This document shows, one piece after another, positions 26,940 through 35,378 of a stretch of DNA of 64,000 nucleotides. Below the pieces are notes generated by a model, which saw only the letters and a program-made list of their open reading frames with translations, did not search any database and had not been told where the DNA came from. The position numbers were made by a program, and so were the translations under genes. This DNA comes from Palsa-1033 sp963735455 (GTDB lineage: Bacteria > Chloroflexota > Limnocylindria > Limnocylindrales > CSP1-4). Numbering within the stretch: the first letter of the stretch is position 1; each line of letters opens with the position of its first letter. The DNA lies in contig CAVTKZ010000003.1 of assembly GCA_963735455.1 (NCBI GenBank), positions 124,001 through 188,000 on the forward strand, read 5' to 3'.

Positions 26940-29000
26940 TCAGGATTGGCCGTTGGCATCAGGCACCGACGGCGGGTCGAAGCGGCTCTCCTCCTCGCGT
27001 CGATAGGGGGCGCTCACGACCACGGTGTGGGGCCGGCCGACGAGCACGGTCCGCAGGCGCTTGGCCGATTGGTTGTAGAGGATCCGCTCCCACCAGTGGC
27101 GGGCGACGTACTCGGGCACCACGACGAAGGTGATCGGCTCGGGCTTGTCCGGCGGCCAGGCTCGATCGAGCACATCGAGGTAGGCCAGCAACGGCCCGAC
27201 GAGGGCCCGGTAAGGCGACTCGACGACGACCAGCGGCACCCCGGGGACCTGCCGCTCCCAGCTTGCCCGGACCGCGAGGGCCGCGTCAGGGTCCTCCGAG
27301 ATGTACACGGCCCGGACGTCGTCGCTGATCGAGCGGCCGACGTTGACGGCCTGGATCACCGCCCGGGTCAGGCCCGGGATCGGGACCACCACCCGCTCCT
27401 CGCGATGGGGCGGCTTGGCCACGTAGTCGGGCCGGATCGAGAGCTGCCGCTGCGAGGCGCTGTACTGGCGCTGGATGAACAGCATCATCGCGACCAGGAC
27501 GGGAATCAGGATGATCACCAGGTACGCGCCGTTCTGGAACTTCACCGAGGTGACGATGATCAGGACCACGAAGGTCAGGACGCCGCCGAAGGCATTGACG
27601 ATCGCCCGCCACCACCAGCCTGGCTCGCGGGTCGTGAACCAGTGCTTGACCATCCCCGACTGGGACAGGGTGAAGCACACGAAGACGCCGACCGAGTAGA
27701 GCGGGATCAGGGCGTGGGTGTCGCCGTTGAACAGGACCAGCAGGCCGAAGGCGATCCCGGCCAGCAGGACGATCCCCCAGGAGTAGGCCAGCCGGTCCCC
27801 TCGGAAGCTGAACTGGCGGGGCATGTAGCCATCCTCGGCCAGGATGGCCGCCAGCCGCGGGAAGGCGTTGAAGCTGGTGTTGGCCGCCAGGAACAGGATC
27901 AGGGCCGTGGCGATCTGGAACAGGTAGAACAGCGGGCTCGCGCCGAAGACGGTCCCCGCGACCAGGGCCACGACGGTCGGACCGCCGCTGTTGTCGACCG
28001 AGGGCACGATCGCGAAGGCGTGGGCCACGATCGTGATCCCGATGAAGATCACGCCCAGCAGGAAGGCCATCGTGATCATCGTGTTGGCCGCGTTCTTCGC
28101 CTCCGGCTTCTTGAACGCGGGCACGCCGTTGGCGATCGCCTCGACCCCGGTCAGGGCTACCGAGCCGCCGGCGAAGGCCTTCAGGAGCAGGAAGATGCTG
28201 AGCTGCTCGGTCGCGCCCAGGGGTACCGCGTCAGGCTGGGGCGGCAGTGCGTGGGCGGTCCCGCTGACGATCCGGAAGACGCCACCGACAACGATCAGCA
28301 GGGCCAGGCCCACGAACAGGTAGGTCGGGACGGCGAAGATGTTGCCCGACTCGCGCAGGCCCCGGAGGTTGCCGATCGTGATCAGCGAGATCGAGACGAA
28401 GGCAATCTCGATCCGGTAGTCGAACGCCGCCGGCAGGATCGACTGAATCTGCTGGATCGCCGAGGCGGTCGACACGGCGACGGTCATGACGTAGTCGATC
28501 AGCAGCGCCGCGGCGGCGACCAGGCCGAAGATCGGGGCCAGGTTCTGGCGGGCGACGATATACGCCCCGCCGCCGTTGGGGTAGGCCCGGCAGACCTGGC
28601 GGTACGAGAAGGACACGATCGTCAGCAGGAGGGCGATCGCGATCGACACGCCGATCGAGTAGGCCAGCGCGCCAGCCGCTCCGGCCACGATCAGGACCCG
28701 CAGGATCTCCTCGGTCGCGTAGGCCGACGAGCTGATCGCGTCGGAGCTGAAGATCGCCAGGGCCTTCTTCTTGGCCAGGCGCTCGCCGATCTCCTCCTCG
28801 CTCGCCAGCGGTCGTCCGAAGATCAGGCTGCGACCCTTGAAGATGAGCCGTCCGGCGCGGGTCAGGGGCAGGCTGGCGGCCTGCTTGGCCACCATCTGGC
28901 CGGGACCGGTGTAACGGAAGTAGGGCGAATGCGGGCGCTCGACCCGGACGCGCCGGTCGGCGAGCTTGCGCCCGGGCAGGGGCCGACGGCCGCCGATCAT
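26940..29000 (-). CDS. kimA: APC-superfamily permease, KimA-like K+ importer
   Basis: The 686-residue protein has about 12 membrane segments and a ~170-residue cytoplasmic C-terminal domain. Family motifs are FSSDAISSSAYATEEILRVL at the start of TM1, YPNGGGAYIVARQNL, ALTGVEAIANGVPAFKKPEA and NTSFNAFPRLAAILAEDGYM. These match the KimA/YdaO subgroup, which imports K+ with protons and is controlled by c-di-AMP in Bacillus. The K+ assignment is supported by the downstream Usp and two TrkA-type genes. There is too little space upstream (87 nt) for a ydaO-type riboswitch. Start ATG 29000; a later start is possible. Confidence 0.8.
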   Translation of the reverse strand: MIGGRRPLPGRKLADRRVRVERPHSPYFRYTGPGQMVAKQAASLPLTRAGRLIFKGRSLIFGRPLASEEEIGERLAKKKALAIFSSDAISSSAYATEEILRVLIVAGAAGALAYSIGVSIAIALLLTIVSFSYRQVCRAYPNGGGAYIVARQNLAPIFGLVAAAALLIDYVMTVAVSTASAIQQIQSILPAAFDYRIEIAFVSISLITIGNLRGLRESGNIFAVPTYLFVGLALLIVVGGVFRIVSGTAHALPPQPDAVPLGATEQLSIFLLLKAFAGGSVALTGVEAIANGVPAFKKPEAKNAANTMITMAFLLGVIFIGITIVAHAFAIVPSVDNSGGPTVVALVAGTVFGASPLFYLFQIATALILFLAANTSFNAFPRLAAILAEDGYMPRQFSFRGDRLAYSWGIVLLAGIAFGLLVLFNGDTHALIPLYSVGVFVCFTLSQSGMVKHWFTTREPGWWWRAIVNAFGGVLTFVVLIIVTSVKFQNGAYLVIILIPVLVAMMLFIQRQYSASQRQLSIRPDYVAKPPHREERVVVPIPGLTRAVIQAVNVGRSISDDVRAVYISEDPDAALAVRASWERQVPGVPLVVVESPYRALVGPLLAYLDVLDRAWPPDKPEPITFVVVPEYVARHWWERILYNQSAKRLRTVLVGRPHTVVVSAPYRREEESRFDPPSVPDANGQS

Positions 29001-29087
29001 CCTGCGGGCGCTGCGCCGACGATTTCCACCGGACCTCCGTCTCCCATCCCACCAACGGCCAAGGCTATCACTCGGCTTTGATCGCGC

Positions 29088-29822
29088 TCAGGCGCCAAAG
29101 GTCAGCCGGCTGACTCCCCGGGCGGGCAGCCGGGCGGCGCGCATCGCCGCCTGGGTCGCCGCGATGTCGTAGTCGGCCCGGAACCAGGTGGCGTACGGGC
29201 CGGCCAGGTCGAGGACCAGGGCGCTCGCCCGCGGGTCGCCGTCGCGGGGCTGGCCGACGCTGCCCGGGTTGAGCAGGGCGCGCCGGCCGGCGAGGGCCAG
29301 GCTCGAGCCGGCCTGGGGCGTCAACGCTTCGAGCCGCGGGCCGCTCGAGCCGGGCCCCGTGGCGTAGGCAATCGGCAGGTGGGTATGCCCGAAGAGGCCG
29401 TACGGGGAGGGCAGCAGGGCGAGGTTCTCGGCCGCGGCTCGCTCGGTCAGGATGTATTCCCAGGTCGGATCGCGCTGGCTGCCGTGGACCAGGCTCCAGC
29501 CGTCGACCGTGAGCCGGAGCGGCAACCCGGCCAGCCAGTCGCGGGTGGCGGGGCTGATCGTCCGGCGGGTCCACTCCATCGCGGCCCGGGCGTCGACGTT
29601 GAAATCGCGGATCACGTCGTCACCGGTCGCGGCCAGGTCGTGGTTGCCCTGCACGCCGACCGCACCGAGCTGGCGCAACCGGTCGACGACCGCGTCGGGA
29701 TCCGGCCCATAGCCGACGACGTCACCGAGCTGCCAGATGCCGTCGACGGTCCCGATCCGGGCCAGGATCGCGTCGAGGGCCCGCAGGTTGGCGTGGATGT
29801 CGGACAGGATGGCGACGCGCAT
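29088..29822 (-). CDS. Metallophosphoesterase (YfcE/DUF2436-like)
   Basis: The 244-residue protein has all calcineurin-like metal motifs in order: SDIHANLRALDAI, GDVVGYGPDPDAVVD, GNHDLAA, a central His (LVHGSQRDP) and GHTHLPIAY, followed by LLNPGSVGQPRDGDPRA. It is a two-metal phosphodiesterase of unknown substrate. Its ATG overlaps the rsmG stop (TGATG), so it is translated after rsmG. Confidence 0.88.
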   Translation of the reverse strand: MRVAILSDIHANLRALDAILARIGTVDGIWQLGDVVGYGPDPDAVVDRLRQLGAVGVQGNHDLAATGDDVIRDFNVDARAAMEWTRRTISPATRDWLAGLPLRLTVDGWSLVHGSQRDPTWEYILTERAAAENLALLPSPYGLFGHTHLPIAYATGPGSSGPRLEALTPQAGSSLALAGRRALLNPGSVGQPRDGDPRASALVLDLAGPYATWFRADYDIAATQAAMRAARLPARGVSRLTFGA

Positions 29823-30637
29823 CAGGGCGAGGGTAGCCGCTGCCGGCCGGGCTGGGGCTGGCGCCGGCGCTGGGCCGGATCGCGCGGGTAGCCGGCGGGC
29901 GTTGGGCCGACCTTCTCGACGACGACCAGGACATGGTCCTCGAGGCCGGCCAGGCTGACCGGCAGGATGACCGGCGGGCTGCCGCCGAGCAGCTCGATGG
30001 CCGGTCCGGCGGCCAGCAGCTCGGCGTCGAGCGGCCGCCGCTTCCAGGCGACGAGCACCCCGCCCGGGGCCAGCAGGGGCAGGGCGATCTCGGCCAGCTC
30101 GGGCAACGCCGCGATCGCCCGGGCGACCACGGCCGGCCAGCGCTCGCGGTGGCGGCGGTCGCCGGCCAGGACCTCGGCTCTGCCGTTGAAGACCTCGATC
30201 TCGCCGGTCGCCGGCGGAGCTTCGGTGGCGAGCACGCCGGCCGCCGCGGACAGGAAGGCCGCCTTCTTGGCCACGCTCTCGACCAGCAGCGTCCGCCGGG
30301 CGGGCAGCGCCAGGGCCAGGGGCAGGCCGGGGTAGCCGCCGCCGCTGCCCAGGTCGAGGACAGCCTCGAGGCCGCGCTCGCGCAGGATCGGGACCGCCGT
30401 CAGGCTGTCGAGGATGTGCTCGCGGACCGCCGCGTCGGCCGTCCGGATCGCGCTCAGGTTGATCGACTGGTTCCAGGCCAGGAGGAGGCGGAGGTGGTCG
30501 ACCAGCCCGCTCACGACCGGCTGCGGTAGGTCGAGGCGGAGCAGGGTCAGCCCCTTGGCCAGGGCCGCCAGGGCGTCCGGCGGGAGCGGGGGCAGGTCCT
30601 CAACGCGCGACGGGAGCGGTTCGCGATCCTGGCTCAC
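29822..30637 (-). CDS. rsmG: 16S rRNA (guanine-N7)-methyltransferase
   Basis: RsmG (GidB) methylates G527 of 16S rRNA with SAM. Motifs: LLLAWNQSINLSAIR, REHILDSL, the SAM site VLDLGSGGGYPGLPLALALP, LVESVAKKAAFL and VVARAIAALPELAEIA. The protein is about 270 residues, with a basic Arg/Pro-rich tail. I chose GTG 30637 because GGAGG lies 4 nt upstream; the frame is open to 30703 without a ribosome site. In many bacteria it lies near oriC. Confidence 0.92.
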   Translation of the reverse strand: MSQDREPLPSRVEDLPPLPPDALAALAKGLTLLRLDLPQPVVSGLVDHLRLLLAWNQSINLSAIRTADAAVREHILDSLTAVPILRERGLEAVLDLGSGGGYPGLPLALALPARRTLLVESVAKKAAFLSAAAGVLATEAPPATGEIEVFNGRAEVLAGDRRHRERWPAVVARAIAALPELAEIALPLLAPGGVLVAWKRRPLDAELLAAGPAIELLGGSPPVILPVSLAGLEDHVLVVVEKVGPTPAGYPRDPAQRRRQPQPGRQRLPSP

Positions 30638-30904
30638 GCATCCTCCGGATTTCGGGGAGGTGAACCGGCCGCTAGCGCTCCCGGCGTCGACGTATGTACG
30701 CACCAGGAGGTCGATCGGTCTTCCGTGCCGCGTTCGGTTCCGGCCCGGGTCTCCCCGGGCCCCTCACGCGCCACGTTACCCTGCGGCCCCGTTTGGGTGC
30801 GGTCGTTGGACGCTACGTGACCGTTTCCGGCCAGTCAACCGGGTTATCCACGAAGTCAACAGCGGATTGCCGGAGATGGTGGAAAACCGCCGGGAGGGTT
30901 GGCC
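30638..30904. other. 267-nt intergenic region with a hairpin and DnaA-box-like sites
   Basis: Between the kinase stop and rsmG there is a strong hairpin (GGCCCGGG-TCTC-CCCGGGCC at 30742-30761) without a T tract. There is also a DnaA-box-like TTATCCACG (30844-30852, 8 of 9 to TTATCCACA). A weaker inverted match lies at 30878-30886 (TTTTCCACC on the minus strand). No gene or tRNA is seen. Confidence 0.4.
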
Positions 30905-32395
30905 TCAGCGCGCCTCGGAGCCAGACTCGGAGCCGGCCTGCGGACCTGCCGAAGAGTCCGCCTGGGAGTCGTCGCCGGCCCGCTGGGCCGCCCGCATCGC
31001 CCGGATGACGGCAGCTTCCTCGAGGCGCATCTCCTCGGCGTTGAGGGCTGCATCGAGGGACGCCCGCAGGCTGTCCAGGTCCACATCGGCCGGGCCGGGC
31101 AGGGCCAGCACGAAGCTCGAGCCCGAGTCCTTGACCGAGGCCACGTCCAGGTCGCCGGACATCGCCCGGGCCAGCTCGCGGGCGATCGGCAGGCCCAGGC
31201 CGGTGCCGGTGATCCGGGCGTGGCCGGGCAGGCGATAGAAGCGCTCGAAGATCCGAGGCCGGTCATCGGCGTCGATTCCGGACCCGTCATCGCGGACCGC
31301 GATGAGGGCCACCCGGCCGTCAAACCAGCCGGCGATCTCGATCGTGCCTCCGGCCGGGGTGAACTTGAGGGCATTGCCGGCCAGGTTGGTCAGGATCTGC
31401 TCGACCCGCCGGCGATCGCCGACCGCCGCCCGAATCCGGGGCGGCAGATCGGCCTGCAGGTCGACGCCGCGCTTGAGGCCGATCGGCCGGAGGGCGCCCA
31501 GCACCCGCCGGGCCACGTCGGCAATCGAGAACGGAGCCAGCTCCAGGGCCAGGTTGCCGGCCTCGATCCGGCTCATCTCGAGCAGGTCGGCGACCAGCTC
31601 GGCCATCGTGTCGACGATCTCCCGGCTGCGGTCCATGAAGTCGGCCCGGATCGCCGGGTCCTCGACCTTGCCGTCGGCGATCAGCTCGAGGTAGCCGGCC
31701 AGCCCGGTCAGCGGCGTGCGCAGATCGTGGGCCACGGTCGAGACGTAGCGCTCGCGCTCCCGATCGCGGGCCCCGAGGTTGATCGAGGCATCCTCGGCGG
31801 CCATCTGGTCGGTGACCAGGGCCAGGGCAACGGCGGCATGGCGGGCCATCTGCCTCGGCAGCCGGTCGCCGATGTCCTCGACGGCCCCTGCACTGGCCAG
31901 CTCGAAGCCGAGGACCACCCGGCCGCTGCTGGGGATCTCGATCCAGGCGTAGTGCTGGGCAGCGTCGGCGGCGCGGGCCGCCGGCCGATGGCCGGGTCCG
32001 GTCGCCCGGACGATCGAGACGGCCGCCGGCGCCGTCGCCGCCCGCTCGGCTCGGGAGCCCGGGCCGCGGGCGTCCAGCCAGGCCGCCAGGGCGAGCGGGT
32101 CGTCGGGATCCTCGTCTGCGCCGGCCGCGACCGCGATCCGGCGCTCGGGAGCCACCGACAGGACCGCGGCCCGGCGGGCCCCGACGGTCTCGGCCAGCAG
32201 CCCCAGCAGGGCGGCCAGGCGCGCCTCGGCGGCAAGGTCGGCGACGAGGATGTCGAGCGACCGGGCGAGGAGCGCCGTCTCCCGCCGGTTCTGCTGGTCG
32301 TCCGCCCGGCGGGCCTTGACCCGCCGCTCGGAGAAAGGCGGCGGTGCACCGATCGAAGGAGCGGGCAGCGGACGGCGCGCCGGCTGATCAGTCAT
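30905..32395 (-). CDS. Sensor histidine kinase with GAF-like input domain (soluble)
   Basis: The 496-residue protein shows an N-terminal Arg-rich stretch, a GAF-like region (res. ~35-200) and a complete kinase core. The H box is VSTVAHDLRTPLTGLAGYLE, the N box NLAGNALKFTPAGG, the G1 box VRDDGSGID and the G2 box GTGLGLPIARELA. There are no membrane segments. The tail after res. ~450 is acidic and Ala-rich. It is an orphan: no response regulator is adjacent, and the neighbour csoR lies 84 nt upstream on the same strand. Confidence 0.92.
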   Translation of the reverse strand: MTDQPARRPLPAPSIGAPPPFSERRVKARRADDQQNRRETALLARSLDILVADLAAEARLAALLGLLAETVGARRAAVLSVAPERRIAVAAGADEDPDDPLALAAWLDARGPGSRAERAATAPAAVSIVRATGPGHRPAARAADAAQHYAWIEIPSSGRVVLGFELASAGAVEDIGDRLPRQMARHAAVALALVTDQMAAEDASINLGARDRERERYVSTVAHDLRTPLTGLAGYLELIADGKVEDPAIRADFMDRSREIVDTMAELVADLLEMSRIEAGNLALELAPFSIADVARRVLGALRPIGLKRGVDLQADLPPRIRAAVGDRRRVEQILTNLAGNALKFTPAGGTIEIAGWFDGRVALIAVRDDGSGIDADDRPRIFERFYRLPGHARITGTGLGLPIARELARAMSGDLDVASVKDSGSSFVLALPGPADVDLDSLRASLDAALNAEEMRLEEAAVIRAMRAAQRAGDDSQADSSAGPQAGSESGSEAR

Positions 32396-32479
32396 CGACG
32401 CGGATCGTCGCAGTTGGGCGGGCGGCCGGAGATCACCCGAACGTCCTGATCCGGCGCGGATCGCGGCCGACCGCCCATC

Positions 32480-32866
32480 TCAGGCGGGACGGCCTGCTCC
32501 GCGCACCGGCCGGCCGAGCGTCCGACGGACGACATCGACGACTTCGTCGACGTAGGCATCCGATTCGCCGCGCTCGGCCGCCGTCCGGACGCAGCCCCGG
32601 ACGTGGTCCTCGAGGATCAGGATCCCGACCGAGTCGAGGGCGGCCCGCAGGGCGGCTGTCTGCTGGAGGATGTCGACGCAGTACTCCTCGCGCTCGATCA
32701 TCCGGGCGATGCCCCGCACCTGGCCCTCGATCCGGCTCAGCCGGCGGACGAGGTTGGCCTTGTCCTTGGAGTAGCTGTGCCGGAAATGGTCGGGCCCTTC
32801 GACGCCGGCCCGAGCATGGGCGGCCGTGGTCGGGGAGGCCGGACTGGTCCGGGTGGTGGTCGCCAT
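32480..32866 (-). CDS. csoR: CsoR-family copper-sensing repressor
   Basis: The 128-residue protein shows the CsoR core: RRLSRIEGQVRGIARMIERE, then EEYCVDILQQTAALRAALDS and ILILEDHVRGCVRTA. The Cys, His and Cys needed for Cu(I) binding are all present (YC, DHVRGC). The fingerprint fits CsoR rather than FrmR or RcnR. ATG 32866 is preceded by a -10-like TATCAT within a CsoR-type palindrome, so it is autoregulated. No copper-export gene is visible in the window, so the main target is elsewhere. Confidence 0.9.
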   Translation of the reverse strand: MATTTRTSPASPTTAAHARAGVEGPDHFRHSYSKDKANLVRRLSRIEGQVRGIARMIEREEYCVDILQQTAALRAALDSVGILILEDHVRGCVRTAAERGESDAYVDEVVDVVRRTLGRPVRGAGRPA

Positions 32867-32875
32867 CGTCGCTTG

Positions 32876-32896
32876 ATGATACCCCCCAGGGGTATC
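32876..32896 (-). promoter_or_regulatory. CsoR-type operator overlapping the csoR -10 box
   Basis: GATACCCC-CCA-GGGGTATC (32878-32896) is a perfect 8-bp inverted repeat that matches the known CsoR operator style (TACCCC..GGGGTA). On the minus strand TATCAT (32876-32881; 5 of 6 to TATAAT) overlaps one arm and lies 9 nt before the csoR ATG. Binding would block RNA polymerase directly. Confidence 0.75.
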
Positions 32897-32942
32897 GGCT
32901 GCCAAGCGCGGGACGCTCATTCGCCGAGGGCCCGGAGTGGGC

Positions 32943-32948
32943 TAGACT
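32943..32948 (+). promoter_or_regulatory. -10-like box 8 nt before an ATG (possible leaderless start)
   Basis: TAGACT is followed by 8 nt and the ATG at 32957. No Shine-Dalgarno sequence lies before that ATG, which fits a leaderless mRNA for this gene and hpt. Confidence 0.45.
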
Positions 32949-32956
32949 GACCGCCG

Positions 32957-33544
32957 ATGGATCAGCGCGACGATGGACCGGACGCCCAGCGGCTGACCGA
33001 CGCCGGGCCGGCCTTCGCCCACGTCAGCGAGGCAGAGTTCGCCCGGATCCTCGACTACTACCAGGTTCGCTGGGAGTACGAGCCGCATACCTTCCCGATC
33101 CTGTGGAACCTGGACGGGGATCTGCTCGAGAGCTTCTCGCCCGACTTCTTCCTGCCCGAGCTGGAGCTGTACGTCGAGCTGACGACCCTCCGCCAGAAGC
33201 TGGTCCGCAAGAAGAACCGCAAGCTGCGCCGCCTGCGCGAGCTGTACCCCGACCTGCGGATCAAGCTCTTCTACGCCCGCGACTTCCGGGCGCTGATGCT
33301 CAAGTACGGCCGGCTCGAGCTGGCCGAGGAGCTGAGCGGCACGGCCGGCCACGTCACCCCGCTGCGCTCGGCGGCCTCGATGCTGGCCGGGCCGTTCGGG
33401 CCGGATCGGCCGGCTGCGCCAGAGCCGCCGGCCCTGCCCCTGGGGCCGGCGCCGCTGCCCGTGGCCGCCACGGGGCGCCACCGCCGCCGGCGCCGGTCGG
33501 GCAGCAGGTCGGCCAGCTCTGACCCGGCCCGGGCCAGCGCGTGA
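32957..33544 (+). CDS. Predicted PD-(D/E)XK-like nuclease of unknown role
   Basis: This 195-residue protein is not firmly recognised. The core (res. ~30-125) has FARILDYYQVRWEYEPHTF, SFSPDFFLPELELYVELTT, then RQKLVRKKNRKLRRLRELYP and IKLFYARDF. An acidic Asp (SPDF) followed by a Glu in the next strand (VELT), with conserved Lys nearby, resembles TnsA/Vsr-like restriction folds, although the usual ExK reads ELT. The C-terminal 60 residues are Pro-, then Arg-rich. The stop overlaps the hpt GTG (GTGA), so the two are coupled. A link to purine salvage or tRNA modification is open. Confidence 0.6.
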   Translation: MDQRDDGPDAQRLTDAGPAFAHVSEAEFARILDYYQVRWEYEPHTFPILWNLDGDLLESFSPDFFLPELELYVELTTLRQKLVRKKNRKLRRLRELYPDLRIKLFYARDFRALMLKYGRLELAEELSGTAGHVTPLRSAASMLAGPFGPDRPAAPEPPALPLGPAPLPVAATGRHRRRRRSGSRSASSDPARASA

Positions 33545-34140
33545 AGGCGCCGGTCGATCTCCAGAACGACCTGGCCGAGGTGCTCGTCTCCGAGGACCAG
33601 ATCCAGGCCAAGGTTCGCGAGCTCGGAGCCCGGATCTCCGTCGACTACGCGGGGCGGCAGCTGACCCTGGTCAGCGTCCTGAAGGGCTCGCTGCCGTTCA
33701 TGGCCGACCTGATGCGCTCGATCACCGTACCCGTCCGGATCGACCTGATGGAGGTCTCGTCCTACGGCGGCACCTCGACCGAGTCGTCGGGCCTGGTGCG
33801 GATCCTCAAGGACCTCTCGGCGAGCATCGCCGATGAGCACGTCCTGCTGGTCGAGGACATCATCGACACCGGCCTGACCCTGAACTACCTGGTCCGCTAC
33901 CTGCGCGGCAAAAGCCCGGCCTCGCTCCGGATCTGCACCCTCCTCGACAAGCCGGCCCGGCGGCTGGTCGAGATCCCGGTCGACTACACCGGGTTCACGA
34001 TCGACGATCGGTTCGTCGTCGGCTACGGCCTCGACTTCGGCGAGTTCTACCGCAACCTGCGCTATGTCGGCGTCCTCCGGCCCGAGGTCTATGCCACGCC
34101 GCAGCCCGGGGAGCCCGTCCCGGCCGAATCAGAGACCTGA
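33541..34140 (+). CDS. hpt: Hypoxanthine phosphoribosyltransferase
   Basis: Hpt salvages hypoxanthine and guanine with PRPP. The 199-residue protein has the family order: VLVSEDQIQAKVRELGARIS, LVSVLKGSLPFMADLMRSI, the flexible loop MEVSSYGGTSTES, the PRPP-binding VLLVEDIIDTGLTLNYLV and FTIDDRFVVGYGLDFGEFYR. The start is GTG, overlapping the upstream stop by 4 nt. Confidence 0.95.
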   Translation: MKAPVDLQNDLAEVLVSEDQIQAKVRELGARISVDYAGRQLTLVSVLKGSLPFMADLMRSITVPVRIDLMEVSSYGGTSTESSGLVRILKDLSASIADEHVLLVEDIIDTGLTLNYLVRYLRGKSPASLRICTLLDKPARRLVEIPVDYTGFTIDDRFVVGYGLDFGEFYRNLRYVGVLRPEVYATPQPGEPVPAESET

Positions 34141-34155
34141 CCCAATGGCCGCCCG

Positions 34156-34605
34156 ATGACGATGCATCGTCGCCCGCTCGGCCAGGGCCGCCTGCTGGCA
34201 GCCCTCGGCGCCCTGCTCATCCTGGTCGCCTCGTTCCTGGCCTGGTACACCGCGGGCGGTGAGGCCGGCGGCCTGACGCCGATCTCGTGCAACGCGTTCG
34301 ACGGCCGCTGCGGGACCGCCGGCGGGATGATCGACTTCATCATCGCCCTGCTGGTCCTGGGCCTGGTGGCCCTGCCCTACGCGATCGGCGACCGGCCGGT
34401 GGCGGTCGATCGCGGGCTGAGCTTCCTGGTCCTCACGATCCTGGGCTGGCTGGCCCTGCTCTATGCCCTGCTGTCATTCCTGACCCAGGGCGACCTGACC
34501 GGCCTGCGACCCGACCTGGCCCCGGGAGCCTGGCTGGCCGCCGTCGGCCTGATCGTCCTGTCGCGAGCCACCTACCGGATCAGCCGGGGCGGCGACCGGA
34601 TCTAG
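34156..34605 (+). CDS. Four-helix membrane protein of unknown function
   Basis: The 149-residue protein has four hydrophobic segments (LLAALGALLILVASFLAWY, MIDFIIALLVLGLVALPYA, LSFLVLTILGWLALLYALL, AAVGLIVLSRA). The loop after the first contains two cysteines (SCNAFDGRC), which could form a disulfide outside the cell. I do not recognise a family. It starts 15 nt after hpt and is probably in the same unit. Confidence 0.7.
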   Translation: MTMHRRPLGQGRLLAALGALLILVASFLAWYTAGGEAGGLTPISCNAFDGRCGTAGGMIDFIIALLVLGLVALPYAIGDRPVAVDRGLSFLVLTILGWLALLYALLSFLTQGDLTGLRPDLAPGAWLAAVGLIVLSRATYRISRGGDRI

Positions 34606-34612
34606 GGCCGGC

Positions 34613-35365
34613 TCAGGGTCCGACGAGCGGGCCGGCAATCTGGATCTCGATCGACCGCTCGATGTCGCCCGGTTCGAACGACAGGTTCAGCTCGTAGGTG
34701 CCCGGCGGCCAGACGTCGAGCCGGCCATCGCCGGCCGGCGCCGCCATGCCGACCACCGCGAAGTGACTAGGCCAGGGCGACTTCAGGCGAACCAGGTCCA
34801 CGGCGGCCTGGCCGCCGTCTGCCAGGGCCAGGTCCAGGCGGGCCAGGCTCATTGAGTAGCCGCGGGGCATGTCCACCCCGATCAGCAGCAGGTGGTCACC
34901 ATCGGGCATCTCCAGGCGGGCCGGCCAGGACGGTCCCAGGTCGCTGCCGGGCAGCACGCCCGATCCGCTCGGGCCGCTCAGCACGCTGGGCCTGGGTCCG
35001 GGGCCGAGGGCAGGAGTCGTGCTCGAGCCGGCCGATGGCGCCGGAGTCGCCGGAACCTGGATCACGAAGCCGAAGGTGGTCAGGAAGCCGGCCGGCCAGA
35101 CGCCCCACACGGCCTCGGGCTCGTGCTCGCCGAAGATCGACGGGTCGTAATCCCGGGCGCCGAAGCCAAGATTGGGCGAGGGCGGGGCGGTGGCCGTGGC
35201 AAGCGGCGCGGGCGTCGGCTGGGCCGGTGCGCTGGCCACGCCCGGCGCGCTGCCCCAGGGCTTGATGATCGCGATCACGATCCCCAGGGTCACCAGCACG
35301 CCGATGGCCGTCAGGTGCCCGTCGGTGGGCGACTTCGGTGGCCGGAGCGGCTGGGACGCTTGCAT
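34613..35365 (-). CDS. Single-pass membrane protein with extracytoplasmic beta-rich domain
   Basis: The 250-residue protein has one N-terminal helix (LTAIGVLVTLGIVIAIIKPW) and then a long Pro/Ala/Ser/Thr-rich linker that suggests an exported stalk. A C-terminal domain (res. ~150-250) contains MPDGDHLLLIGVDMP, RLDVWPPGTYELNLSFEPGD and IEIQIAGP, like a small carbohydrate-binding or Ig-like fold. No family is recognised. It is convergent with the preceding plus-strand gene (7-nt gap) and lies 13 nt after livF. Confidence 0.65.
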   Translation of the reverse strand: MQASQPLRPPKSPTDGHLTAIGVLVTLGIVIAIIKPWGSAPGVASAPAQPTPAPLATATAPPSPNLGFGARDYDPSIFGEHEPEAVWGVWPAGFLTTFGFVIQVPATPAPSAGSSTTPALGPGPRPSVLSGPSGSGVLPGSDLGPSWPARLEMPDGDHLLLIGVDMPRGYSMSLARLDLALADGGQAAVDLVRLKSPWPSHFAVVGMAAPAGDGRLDVWPPGTYELNLSFEPGDIERSIEIQIAGPLVGP

Positions 35366-35378
35366 CGCGCCGGGGCCT

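Noticed and set aside
29001..29087. ydaO-type c-di-AMP riboswitch before the KimA-like gene
   Set aside because: The gap is only 87 nt and lacks the conserved motifs; the riboswitch needs more than 110 nt.
30638..30904. Chromosomal origin (oriC)
   Set aside because: One good and one poor DnaA-box-like site are too few, and dnaA, dnaN or parAB are not near.
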